Part shown: positions 1-7,184 of the stretch, in pieces
Layout of the letters: each line of letters starts with the position of its first letter
Numbering within the stretch: the stretch's first letter is position 1
NCBI RefSeq assembly: GCF_010548275.1
Contig: NZ_JAAGLT010000050.1
Span: 1-39,299, forward strand
Length of the DNA: 39,299 nt
Source of the DNA: Streptomyces sp. SID12488
Lineage (GTDB): Bacteria > Actinomycetota > Actinomycetes > Streptomycetales > Streptomycetaceae
Reading direction: 5' to 3'
Program-made: the position numbers and the translations under genes
The notes under the pieces: model-generated
What the model saw: the letters and a program-made list of their open reading frames with translations, nothing else
The model's database searches: none
Told to the model about the DNA's origin: nothing

Positions 1-2297
1 CCGGCGGGAGAACCCTGGCCACCGCCCCGGCGAGCCGCGGCCACACCGGCGGCGGCCTGCGCGGCGGCGGGACCGCCCACGGCGGGAGCGCCCTGGCCGC
101 CCTTGCCGGCCGGAGCGGGCTTCTTGCCGCCCTGGGCGACATCGACGGGGAGCATGACCAGCGCGGTCGTACCACCCGAGTCGGACGGACGCAGCTGGAT
201 CCGGATGCCGTGGCGCTGCGAGAGGCGGCCGACCACGAACAGACCCATGCGGCGGGAGACCGACACGTCCACGGTGGGCGGCGCGGCGAGCCGCTCGTTG
301 ATCGCCGCGAGGTCCTCGGGCGAGAGGCCGATACCGGTGTCGTGGATCTCGATCAGGACGCGGCCGTCGGGCAGCGCGTGACCGGTGACCTTGACCTTGG
401 TCTGAGGGGAGGAGAACGACGTGGCGTTCTCCAGCAGCTCGGCGAGCAGGTGGACGAGGTCGTTGACGACCCGGCCGGCGACCTCGGTGGTCGGGACCGA
501 GGAGAGCTCGATGCGCTCGTACTGCTCCACCTCGGAGGCCGCGGCGCGCAGCACGTCGACCAGCGGGACCGGGCGGGTCCAGCGGCGGCCGGGCTCCTCA
601 CCGGCGAGGACGAGAAGGTTCTCGCCGTTCCGGCGCATACGGGTCGCGAGGTGGTCGAGCTTGAAGAGGGAGGACAGCTGGTCCGGGTCGGCCTCGCGGG
701 ACTCCAGTTCGGAGATGAGCGACAGCTGACGCTGGATGAGGCCCTGGGAACGGCGCGAGAGGTTGGTGAACATCGCGTTGACGTTGCCTCGCAGGAGGGC
801 CTGCTCGGCGGCAAGTCGGACGGCCTCGCGGTGCACGTCGTCGAAGGCCGCGGCCACCTGGCCGATCTCGTCCCGGGAGTGCACACCGACCGACTCGACG
901 GACGTGTCGACGTCCTGCGGGTCGGACTCGGACAGTTGCTTGACCAGCTCGGGCAGCCGTTCCTGGGCGACCTTGGTCGCGGTGTCCTGGAGGCGGCGCA
1001 GCGAGCGGATCATGGACCGGGCGACGACGAAGGCGCCGACCAGCGAGACACCGAGCACGAGCAGGATCAGCGCACCGGAGATGATCGCTTCCTGCTCGGC
1101 CTCGTTGCGAAGCTCACGAGCCTTCTGCTCCATCTGGTTGAGCAGCGTGATCTCGATGGTCTTCATCTGCTGGATCTTCGCCGAGTCGTCGTCGATCCAG
1201 TCCTTGTAGGAGCGCCTCTGCAGCCCCTGGATACCGTCCCTGCTCTGCAGGATGCGCTTGGCGTAGAGGTCCGCCGCCGTGATCGTCGGGCTGCCGTCGT
1301 CGATCGACTTGAGGAGATCCTCGGAGCCGCCGCCGTAGATACTCTTGAAGCTGTCGAGTTCGGAGTCCTGGCTGTTCAGCGCCGACTCGGCGTAGAGCCG
1401 GTCGTTCTCCGACAGCTTGCCGAGCGTCTTGTTGTCCTCGGGCAGCGCCGCCGCGATGACCGCGCGCTGGATGGACGCGTACTCCTTGGCCGAGGAGAAG
1501 GCGGCCAGCGAGCGGGTACGCGTGATCATCTCGGGGTTGCTGGTCGCCTCGGCCATGTCCTGGGAGAGGTCGAGCAGCTGGGTGACGAGCCGGTGGTAGG
1601 ACTCGACCGTCTGCGTCGAGTTGGCCCGGTCCTCGTAGGCGTTGCTGCGGATCTCGCTGAGCTTGCTCAGCTCGGCGACGAGACCCACCAGGCTGTCGCG
1701 GACGCCCTCGAGGGTGCCGCTCTTGCTGGCGGTGTCGATCTCCTCGGAGCCGTCGATGAAGTTGGCGAGGGCCCGGTCGGTCTTGTCGCGTACGCCCTTG
1801 ACACCGGGGTCACTGGCCGACGCACCGTGCACGAGCGGACCGGCCGACTGGTCGCGCTCCTCCTGGAGCGCGGCGGACAGCTCGGTCGCCTGCTTGGTGA
1901 TGTCCGTCAGCAGCCGCATGTTGTCGAGCTGCTGGATGTCGTCCATGTTGTCGCTGATGCGCAGCGCGCCGAGCGAGGTCGCCGCGACCACGGGGAGTGC
2001 GAGCAGCGAGACCAGACGGGTTGAGATACGCCAGTTGCGCAGGGCTATTCGCGCACCGGGGCCGGTCGGCCCCTTGGCGGATTTCGCGGGCGGCGTGGCG
2101 GGCGCGGGCCCACCGGATGCCGAGCCCTTGCCGCCGGGCGCACCACTGCCGGGGCGCGTCGACCGCTCGCCGTTGTCGCCGGACAGAGCTGCCTGGCCCG
2201 CGTTCTGGGCGTGCTGGGGGGAGGAACCGTTACCGGCTCCGTTGTGTGGCTCCGGCTCCGCCGAAGCGCTGCCATCCCTCTTGAAACGTCCCTGCAC
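1..2297 (-). CDS. cvnA: Conservon-type sensor histidine kinase (CvnA-like), 3' end cut by window
   Basis: At least 765 codons read leftwards from GTG 2297, with AGAGG 11 nt upstream; the C-terminus lies outside the window. Order seen: Ala/Gly/Pro-rich N-terminus (about 1-85), membrane segment (about 90-108), long extracytoplasmic helical region of the nitrate/nitrite-sensing (NIT) type, second membrane segment (about 403-425, IISGALILLVLGVSLVGAF), HAMP-like linker, then a GHKL ATPase with N box ELLENAT near 620, G1 DTGIGL near 655 and GLFVVGRL near 690. A His lies in FKLDHLATRMRRNGEN. In Streptomyces such kinases head conservons (CvnA-B-C-D: kinase, roadblock protein, DUF742 protein, small GTPase), so cvnB-D should lie just beyond the left edge. 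The low-complexity Ala/Gly/Pro region at the edge is the start of the usual disordered C-terminal tail. Assignment to cvn1 rests on remembered synteny. Confidence 0.88.
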   Translation of the reverse strand, partial: MQGRFKRDGSASAEPEPHNGAGNGSSPQHAQNAGQAALSGDNGERSTRPGSGAPGGKGSASGGPAPATPPAKSAKGPTGPGARIALRNWRISTRLVSLLALPVVAATSLGALRISDNMDDIQQLDNMRLLTDITKQATELSAALQEERDQSAGPLVHGASASDPGVKGVRDKTDRALANFIDGSEEIDTASKSGTLEGVRDSLVGLVAELSKLSEIRSNAYEDRANSTQTVESYHRLVTQLLDLSQDMAEATSNPEMITRTRSLAAFSSAKEYASIQRAVIAAALPEDNKTLGKLSENDRLYAESALNSQDSELDSFKSIYGGGSEDLLKSIDDGSPTITAADLYAKRILQSRDGIQGLQRRSYKDWIDDDSAKIQQMKTIEITLLNQMEQKARELRNEAEQEAIISGALILLVLGVSLVGAFVVARSMIRSLRRLQDTATKVAQERLPELVKQLSESDPQDVDTSVESVGVHSRDEIGQVAAAFDDVHREAVRLAAEQALLRGNVNAMFTNLSRRSQGLIQRQLSLISELESREADPDQLSSLFKLDHLATRMRRNGENLLVLAGEEPGRRWTRPVPLVDVLRAAASEVEQYERIELSSVPTTEVAGRVVNDLVHLLAELLENATSFSSPQTKVKVTGHALPDGRVLIEIHDTGIGLSPEDLAAINERLAAPPTVDVSVSRRMGLFVVGRLSQRHGIRIQLRPSDSGGTTALVMLPVDVAQGGKKPAPAGKGGQGAPAVGGPAAAQAAAGVAAARRGGGQGSPA

Positions 2298-2906
2298 TAG
2301 CGTCGCAACCTCTGGACCAGGCGCCCTTCCGCGTGAACGGACGGACGGTGTCGGCGTATAGGGGGCGCCCTGAAATACGCCCCCCATGGTGGTCGTGAGT
2401 AACCCGGCGCGGTTCCCCCTAACGTGCCGCCGCTCGGCGCTGCGTTCGCGCCCCCTGTGCGCCGGCTCGTGTCCCGCGGCGGTCCGTGGAATTCCAGCAC
2501 AGTGCCGGATCTCCAACAAGGCCAATGGGTCACGGTGTGACGACGATGACGCCTCGTGAGCGTCGTGTCACGAGGTGTGGAAAGCGATTCCCCTCATACC
2601 GGACGAAATCCCACGAGTCGCATGGATAGTCACGGTGTCCAGGTCGCCATGATCAGGAGCGGAATGAGAGCTTCAGTGAGGCAATGTCCGTTTCGTGGAT
2701 GGGGGTCGAGGGTCGGAATTGACCGTTTTGCCCATTGATTCGTGAGCAAACTCACACGCCGTTCGGGGGGTCTCCATGACTTCGCCGGGGGATCACATGT
2801 TTAGCCTGACGCTTTACAGAGATCGCAAATCCGACAACCCGTGCGCGACCGACGGCTTCCCGCCTGTCCGGGCGCCCGGACACGACAGGGTCGAGGACTA
2901 CTAACA
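2298..2906. other. Gene-free 609-bp divergent region
   Basis: This separates the leftward kinase gene from the rightward peptide gene and must carry both promoters. The part from about 2520 to 2830 is clearly less GC-rich than its surroundings. I see an imperfect hairpin (CCTCGTG 2552-2558, CACGAGG 2569-2575) and a possible -35 TTGACC near 2719, but no -10 I would defend. A 60-codon open frame at 2556-2738 has no ribosome-binding site and an odd composition, so I do not call it. Confidence 0.5.
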
Positions 2907-3095
2907 GTGAAGACGACGACGATGTTCCACAACATCGCAAACCCGCGCCGCACGACGCTGGCGCACCTGACCGACGCCGACGAACTGTCGCCCGTCGAGC
3001 AGCCGGAGCACTCCGTAGACCTCCCCGCACAGACCGCCAACCCCCGCCGCACCATTCTCATGGACGCCCCGGTCGCGGCCTCCGTCGCGGAGTAG
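2907..3095 (+). CDS. Small peptide with two ANPRRT motifs, function unknown
   Basis: 62 codons from GTG 2907, with GAGGA 9 nt upstream; an internal ATG at 2922 would give 57 aa. I do not recognise a family. The peptide has two copies of the hexapeptide ANPRRT (residues 11-16 and 44-49), each followed one residue later by Leu, with an acidic Glu/Asp/Pro stretch between them and a hydrophobic Ala/Val end. There is no Cys, no signal peptide and no membrane segment. It stands alone: 609 bp from the divergent kinase gene and about 200 bp before the FAH gene, with a hairpin between. No modifying enzyme or transporter is adjacent. A signalling or RiPP-like precursor, or a small regulatory protein, are possibilities only. 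Codon use and the ribosome-binding site support a real gene. Confidence 0.7.
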   Translation: MKTTTMFHNIANPRRTTLAHLTDADELSPVEQPEHSVDLPAQTANPRRTILMDAPVAASVAE

Positions 3096-3198
3096 TACGC
3101 GCGATCACCGCCCCGTTACTCAGGGCGGACACCGCGAATGTCTGTGTGTCAAGGGCGCCTGTGCCCCTCGTGCCCGGTTCCCGGCGTACGAAGGTCAT

Positions 3199-3229
3199 GG
3201 GCGCCCTCGCTCTATTGCGCGAGGCGCCC
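3199..3229 (+). terminator. Hairpin terminator after the ANPRRT peptide gene
   Basis: GGGCGC (3199-3204) and CTCGC (3206-3210) pair with GCGAG (3219-3223) and GCGCCC (3224-3229), leaving one bulged C and an 8-nt loop. There is no T-run, which is common for Streptomyces terminators. It separates the peptide from the FAH-gltX operon. Confidence 0.5.
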
Positions 3230-3294
3230 GCCCGTGGCGCGTTAGCCTGGACCGTCAGACTCCAGCCGGACCAGCAGAGGGGCGCAGGAATCCC

Positions 3295-4071
3295 GTGCGC
3301 ATCGCCAGATTCTCCATCGACGGGAACGTCGCCTTCGGCGCGGTCGAGGGCGACAAGCCGGACGAACTAGTCCTCGACATCATCAAGGGCATCCCGTTCG
3401 CCGACTTCGAGCTCTCCGGCACGAAGGTCCCCCTCGACAAGGTCCGCCTGCTGCCGCCGGTGCTCCCCAACAAGGTCGTCGCCTACGGCCGCAACTACGC
3501 GGAGCACGCGCGGGAACTGGGCAACGAGGTGCCCGACGCCCCGTTCGCCTTCTTCAAGCCGTCCACCTCGGTGATCGGCTCCGGCGACAACATCCAGTAC
3601 CCCTCCTTCACCGAGGAACTGCACCACGAGGCCGAACTCGCCGTGGTCATCGGCCGGATGTGTCGCGAGGTCCCGCGCGAGCGCGTCAAGGACGTCATCC
3701 TCGGCTACACCTGCGCCAACGACATCACCGCGCGTGACGTCCAGAAGCGCGAGAAGCAGTGGGCCCGGGCGAAGGGCTTCGACACCAGCTGCCCCCTCGG
3801 CCCCTGGGTGGAGACGGACCTCGACCCGTCCGACCTCACGATCCAGCTCACGGTCAACGGCGAGCAACGCCAACTGGGCCGCACCAGCGAGATGATCCAC
3901 TCCATCGAGGACCTGATCGTCAACATCACCGAGGCCATGACGCTGCTCCCCGGCGACGTGATCCTCACGGGCACCCCGGCAGGCGTCGGACCGCTCACCG
4001 TCGGCGACGAGGTCGCCGTCACCATCGAAGGCATCGGCACTCTCACCAACAAGGTTGTCAAGCGTGGCTAG
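3295..4071 (+). CDS. Fumarylacetoacetate hydrolase (FAH) family protein
   Basis: 258 aa from GTG 3295, with AGGA 5 nt upstream. FAH-fold proteins are metal-dependent C-C hydrolases, decarboxylases or tautomerases acting on acylpyruvates and related oxoacids. Family marks visible: VAYGRNYAEHA near 65, the metal-binding acidic pair in HHEAELAVVIG (about 110-120), CANDITARDVQ (about 140-150), and the C-terminal GDVILTGTPAGVGPL. The length fits the single-domain bacterial family. The exact substrate cannot be read from the sequence. The stop overlaps the proposed gltX start by 8 bases (4064-4071), so the two genes are probably cotranscribed and translationally coupled, an odd partner for an aminoacyl-tRNA synthetase. 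Confidence 0.9.
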   Translation: MRIARFSIDGNVAFGAVEGDKPDELVLDIIKGIPFADFELSGTKVPLDKVRLLPPVLPNKVVAYGRNYAEHARELGNEVPDAPFAFFKPSTSVIGSGDNIQYPSFTEELHHEAELAVVIGRMCREVPRERVKDVILGYTCANDITARDVQKREKQWARAKGFDTSCPLGPWVETDLDPSDLTIQLTVNGEQRQLGRTSEMIHSIEDLIVNITEAMTLLPGDVILTGTPAGVGPLTVGDEVAVTIEGIGTLTNKVVKRG

Positions 4072-5548
4072 CGCACCCGTCCCCGCCGTCCGAGTACGGT
4101 TCTGCCCGTCGCCCACCGGTAACCCCCACGTGGGCCTGGTCCGCACGGCCCTCTTCAACTGGGCGTACGCCCGCCACACCGGCGGCACGTTCGTCTTCCG
4201 CATCGAGGACACCGACGCGGCCCGCGACTCCGAGGAGTCGTACGAGCAGCTGCTGACCTCGCTGCGCTGGCTGGGCTTCGACTGGGACGAGGGCCCCGAG
4301 ATCGGCGGCCCGCACGCCCCGTACCGCCAGTCGCAGCGGATGGACACCTACAAGGACGTGGCGGCCAGGCTCCTGGAAGCGGGCCACGCGTACCACTGCT
4401 ACTGCTCCACCGAGGAGCTGGACGCCCGCCGCGACGCCGCCCGAGCGGCCGGCAAGCCCTCCGGCTACGACGGCCACTGCCGCGAGCTGACCGACGAGCA
4501 GGTGTCGGCGTACACCGCCGAAGGCCGCACGCCGATCGTCCGCTTCCGGATGCCCGACGAGACGATCACCTTCACGGACCTGGTCCGCGGCGAACTGACG
4601 TTCACGCCGGAGAACGTCCCGGACTACGGGATCGTACGAGCCAACGGCGCGCCCCTGTACACGCTGGTCAACCCGGTCGACGACGCGCTGATGGAGATCA
4701 CGCACGTCCTGCGCGGCGAGGACCTGCTGTCGTCGACGCCGAGGCAGATCGCCCTGTACAGGGCGCTGACGGAACTGGGCATCGCGAAGTCCGTGCCCGC
4801 CTTCGGCCACCTGCCGTACGTCATGGGCGAGGGCAACAAGAAGCTCTCCAAGCGCGACCCGGAGTCGTCGCTGAACCTCTACCGGGAACGCGGCTTCCTC
4901 CCCGAGGGCCTCCTCAACTACCTCTCCCTCCTGGGCTGGTCGCTCTCGGGCGACCAGGACATCTTCACGATCGACGAGATGGTCGCCGCCTTCGACGTGT
5001 CGGACGTGAACCCCAACCCGGCCCGCTTCGACCTGAAGAAGTGCGAGGCGATCAACGCCGACCACATCCGGCTGCTGGATGTGAAGGACTTCACGGAGCG
5101 CTGCGCGCCCTGGCTCGGGGCCCCCTTCGCCCCCTGGGCGCCGGAGGACTTCGACGAGACGAAGTGGCAGGCGATCGCCCCGCACGCCCAGACCCGTATC
5201 AAGGTCCTCTCGGAGATCACGGACAACGTCGACTTCCTGTTCCTGCCCGAGCCGGCCTCCGACGAGGCGTCCTGGGCGAAGGCGATGAAGGAGGGCAGCG
5301 ACGCCCTGCTGATCACGGCGAGGGAGAAGCTGGAGGCTGCCGACTGGTCCTCCGCCGAGTCCCTGAAGGAGGCCGTCCTGGCCGCCGGCGAGGCGCACGG
5401 CCTCAAGCTCGGCAAGGCCCAGGCCCCGGTCCGCGTAGCCGTCACCGGCCGCACGATCGGCCTGCCGCTCTTCGAGTCCCTGGAAGTCCTGGGCAAGGAG
5501 AAGACCATGGCCCGCATCGACGCGGCACTGGCCAGACTAGCCGCGTAG
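4064..5548 (+). CDS. gltX: Glutamyl-tRNA synthetase
   Basis: 494 aa. I chose GTG 4064 because AAGG (4051-4054) lies 9 nt upstream; TTG 4055 in the same frame is less likely. Class I synthetase: RVRFCPSPTGNPHVG carries the HIGH-type motif (PHVG, residues 21-24), FRIEDTD follows, and KKLSKR near 258-263 is the KMSKS motif. The C-terminal half is the helical anticodon-binding domain. It attaches glutamate to tRNA-Glu. In actinobacteria lacking a glutaminyl-tRNA synthetase it also mischarges tRNA-Gln for conversion by GatCAB. The five tRNA genes downstream (6551-7088) are all Glu or Gln acceptors. Confidence 0.97.
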   Translation: MASAPVPAVRVRFCPSPTGNPHVGLVRTALFNWAYARHTGGTFVFRIEDTDAARDSEESYEQLLTSLRWLGFDWDEGPEIGGPHAPYRQSQRMDTYKDVAARLLEAGHAYHCYCSTEELDARRDAARAAGKPSGYDGHCRELTDEQVSAYTAEGRTPIVRFRMPDETITFTDLVRGELTFTPENVPDYGIVRANGAPLYTLVNPVDDALMEITHVLRGEDLLSSTPRQIALYRALTELGIAKSVPAFGHLPYVMGEGNKKLSKRDPESSLNLYRERGFLPEGLLNYLSLLGWSLSGDQDIFTIDEMVAAFDVSDVNPNPARFDLKKCEAINADHIRLLDVKDFTERCAPWLGAPFAPWAPEDFDETKWQAIAPHAQTRIKVLSEITDNVDFLFLPEPASDEASWAKAMKEGSDALLITAREKLEAADWSSAESLKEAVLAAGEAHGLKLGKAQAPVRVAVTGRTIGLPLFESLEVLGKEKTMARIDAALARLAA

Positions 5549-5560
5549 TCAAGGCACTTG

Positions 5561-5593
5561 GGAGGGCGGCGTCCGATCCGGGCGCCGCCCTCC
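5561..5593 (+). terminator. gltX terminator hairpin
   Basis: A perfect 11-bp stem: GGAGGGCGGCG (5561-5571) and CGCCGCCCTCC (5583-5593) with an 11-nt loop, 13 nt after the gltX stop. No T-run follows. Confidence 0.75.
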
Positions 5594-5606
5594 GCGCAGG
5601 TGCCGC

Positions 5607-5775
5607 TACCGTCGGTGTCATGACGATCCGAGCCGTGGTCCGGGACATCGACGACACGATCTTCGACGCTGCATCTCTCGGGGGATAACCCCCGGCCCCC
5701 CAGCCGCTCGGCGGTACCGTCGGTGTCATGACGATCCGAGCCGTGGTCTGGGACATCGACGACACGATCTTCGAC
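5607..5775 (+). repeat. 61-bp tandem duplication of the HAD gene 5' end
   Basis: Positions 5607-5667 and 5715-5775 are identical except at one base (C 5641, T 5749). The offset is 108 bp with a 47-bp spacer. Each copy starts with TACCGT, a possible -10, 7 nt before an ATG, and covers the first 16 codons. The spacer holds a perfect hairpin, CGGGGG (5679-5684) and CCCCCG (5689-5694), around the loop ATAA. Confidence 0.95.
5620..5688 (+). pseudogene. Truncated copy of the HAD gene start (22 codons)
   Basis: ATG 5620 opens a frame repeating the first 16 residues of the HAD hydrolase (Trp8 becomes Arg). It then diverges and stops at TAA 5686-5688, inside the hairpin 5679-5694. It keeps the DxD of motif I but nothing else, so it cannot be an enzyme. 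Most likely it is a duplication remnant. It could still be translated as a 22-aa upstream peptide, because the sequence before its ATG is the same as before the intact gene. Confidence 0.7.
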
Positions 5776-6459
5776 TACACCACGGCGGACCGCGTGGGCA
5801 TGCGGGAGCAGCTCGCGGCAGAGGGTCTGCTCGACGGGTACGCGACCGTCGAGGACGCCCTTGTCCGCTGGCGGGAGGTCACCGACCGGCAGTGGGCGCG
5901 GTTCGCGGCGGGGGAGATCGACTTCCTGGGGCAGCGCCGGGAGCGGGTGCGGATGTTCCTGGGCGAGGAGCTGACCGACGCCGGGGCCGACGCCTGGTTC
6001 GACCGCTACATCGGGCACTACGAGGCGGCCTGGGCGCTCTTCCCGGACGTACTGCCCGTCCTCGACCTCCTCGCCGGCAGCCACCGGCACGGGGTGCTCT
6101 CCAACTCCAGCATCCGAGTCCAGGACCGCAAGCTGCGCGTGCTCGGCGTACGCGACCGCTTCGAGGCCGTCCTGTGCGCGGCCGAGCTGGGCTTCCACAA
6201 GCCCGACGCCCAGGCCTTCCATGCCGCCTGCGACGCCCTGGGCCTGCCGCCGGAGCAGGTGGCGTACGTCGGCGACCACCCGGAGATCGACGGACGGGGC
6301 GCCGTCGACGCCGGAATGCTGTCCGTGTGGATCGACCGGGGCGGCCCCGCCGTCGTCGAGGAAGCCGCCGCGCGCCCGCACCGGATCGCCTCCCTCGCCG
6401 AACTCCCGGCGATCCTCGGCGCCGATACCCGTTTTGGAGCGCCGTCCACCTTCGGGTAA
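5728..6459 (+). CDS. HAD-superfamily hydrolase
   Basis: 243 aa from ATG 5728. Motif I is VVWDIDDTIFD (nucleophile in DID near residues 9-11), motif II is the Ser of LSNSSIR, motif III is the Lys of GFHKPDAQAF, and motif IV is YVGDHPEIDGRGAVDAG. A helical cap lies between motifs I and II. It is probably a soluble phosphatase of small metabolites; the substrate cannot be named. There is no ribosome-binding site, but TACCGT (5715-5720) ends 7 nt before the ATG, the spacing of a -10 for a leaderless transcript. Its own start region is duplicated just upstream. The stop codon overlaps the proposed -10 of the tRNA promoter. Confidence 0.9.
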   Translation: MTIRAVVWDIDDTIFDYTTADRVGMREQLAAEGLLDGYATVEDALVRWREVTDRQWARFAAGEIDFLGQRRERVRMFLGEELTDAGADAWFDRYIGHYEAAWALFPDVLPVLDLLAGSHRHGVLSNSSIRVQDRKLRVLGVRDRFEAVLCAAELGFHKPDAQAFHAACDALGLPPEQVAYVGDHPEIDGRGAVDAGMLSVWIDRGGPAVVEEAAARPHRIASLAELPAILGADTRFGAPSTFG

Positions 6460-6462
6460 TGT
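6434..6462 (+). promoter_or_regulatory. Probable promoter of the tRNA cluster
   Basis: TTGGAG (6434-6439), a 17-nt spacer and TAATGT (6457-6462) match a housekeeping sigma promoter. The -10 overlaps the HAD stop codon, and transcription would start about 80 nt before the first tRNA. Confidence 0.5.
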
Positions 6463-6550
6463 TCTTCCTGCGCCGCCGGAGAGCGGGCCGAAAGGCCGGG
6501 AACCGGAGGCGCACGCTAGAGCAGGAGCTCCGCAGGGGCTCGCGTTCCAG

Positions 6551-6622
6551 TGGCCTATGGTGTAATTGGCAGCACGACGGTTTCTGGTTCCGTTAGTCTT
6601 GGTTCGAGTCCAGGTAGGCCAG
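6551..6622 (+). tRNA. tRNA-Gln (CTG anticodon), copy 1
   Basis: 72 nt. Acceptor arms TGGCCTA and TAGGCCA, discriminator G, anticodon loop TTCTGGT (CTG), T-loop TTCGAGT. No encoded CCA. The last anticodon-stem pair (31-39) is T-T and one D-stem pair is G-T, unlike copy 2, where both are Watson-Crick. Confidence 0.95.
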
Positions 6623-6671
6623 CTCGCAGATTGCTTCAAATCTGCACCCGTGGAGATCAGAATCCACACCA

Positions 6672-6744
6672 GCCCCCGTTGTGTAGCGGCCTAGCACGCT
6701 GCCCTCTCACGGCAGTAGCGCCGGTTCGAATCCGGTCGGGGGTA
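6672..6744 (+). tRNA. tRNA-Glu (CTC anticodon), copy 1
   Basis: 73 nt. GCCCCCG pairs with CGGGGGT (terminal G-T pair), anticodon stem CTGCC/GGCAG, loop CTCTCAC (CTC), T-loop TTCGAAT, discriminator A. No encoded CCA. Identical to the two other Glu genes here. Confidence 0.97.
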
Positions 6745-6806
6745 CAGATCCTTCCCGGAGGGTCAGACCGGGTCGCACCCGCTGACTCTCATGCAGGATC
6801 GCTAGG

Positions 6807-6879
6807 GCCCCCGTTGTGTAGCGGCCTAGCACGCTGCCCTCTCACGGCAGTAGCGCCGGTTCGAATCCGGTCGGGGGTA
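6807..6879 (+). tRNA. tRNA-Glu (CTC anticodon), copy 2
   Basis: 73 nt, identical to 6672-6744, no encoded CCA. The 62-nt spacer before it is unrelated to the other spacers, so the copies are not a recent duplication of a larger unit. Confidence 0.97.
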
Positions 6880-6899
6880 CGCTTTACCTTGAATTGCCT

Positions 6900-6971
6900 T
6901 GGTCTATGGTGTAATTGGCAACACTACGGTTTCTGGTACCGTCATTCTTGGTTCGAGTCCAGGTAGACCAG
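6900..6971 (+). tRNA. tRNA-Gln (CTG anticodon), copy 2
   Basis: 72 nt. Acceptor arms TGGTCTA and TAGACCA are a compensatory variant of copy 1. Anticodon stem ACGGT/ACCGT is fully paired, loop TTCTGGT. It differs from copy 1 at about seven positions in the acceptor, D, anticodon and variable regions. No encoded CCA. Confidence 0.95.
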
Positions 6972-7015
6972 CTCAGATCTGCGCCGGTGTGGTTTTAAGC
7001 GCCTGCAAGATCCTT

Positions 7016-7088
7016 GCCCCCGTTGTGTAGCGGCCTAGCACGCTGCCCTCTCACGGCAGTAGCGCCGGTTCGAATCCGGTCGGGGGTA
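7016..7088 (+). tRNA. tRNA-Glu (CTC anticodon), copy 3
   Basis: 73 nt, identical to the other two tRNA-Glu genes, no encoded CCA. Last gene of the cluster; the terminator begins 13 nt downstream. Confidence 0.97.
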
Positions 7089-7101
7089 CGTCAGGCACAG
7101 T

Positions 7102-7130
7102 GGCCCTCCGCTTCGGCGGGGGGCCGTTTT
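7102..7130 (+). terminator. Rho-independent terminator of the tRNA cluster
   Basis: A 10-bp stem (7102-7111 with 7116-7125, one G-T pair) capped by the stable TTCG tetraloop and followed by GTTTT. Confidence 0.92.
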
Positions 7131-7184
7131 GCGTGTTCGGCCATGTGCGGCCGTGCTGCGGCCATGTGTCCAGCCGCCCGCTTC

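Noticed and set aside
210..2024. Long plus-strand frame of 604 codons over the sensor kinase gene
   Set aside because: Leu/Val/Arg/Gly/Asp-rich composition without domains; it is the antisense shadow of the kinase, which has clear HAMP and GHKL motifs.
2556..2738. 60-codon frame in the divergent region
   Set aside because: No ribosome-binding site, no recognisable segment, and third-position GC lower than real genes here.
4918..6669. 583-codon minus-strand frame across gltX and the HAD gene
   Set aside because: It crosses two well-supported genes and a terminator on the other strand; typical of high-GC third-position bias.
6551..7088. tRNA cluster as an integration site
   Set aside because: No integrase, no partial tRNA copy flanking foreign DNA; repeated segments are complete functional tRNAs.
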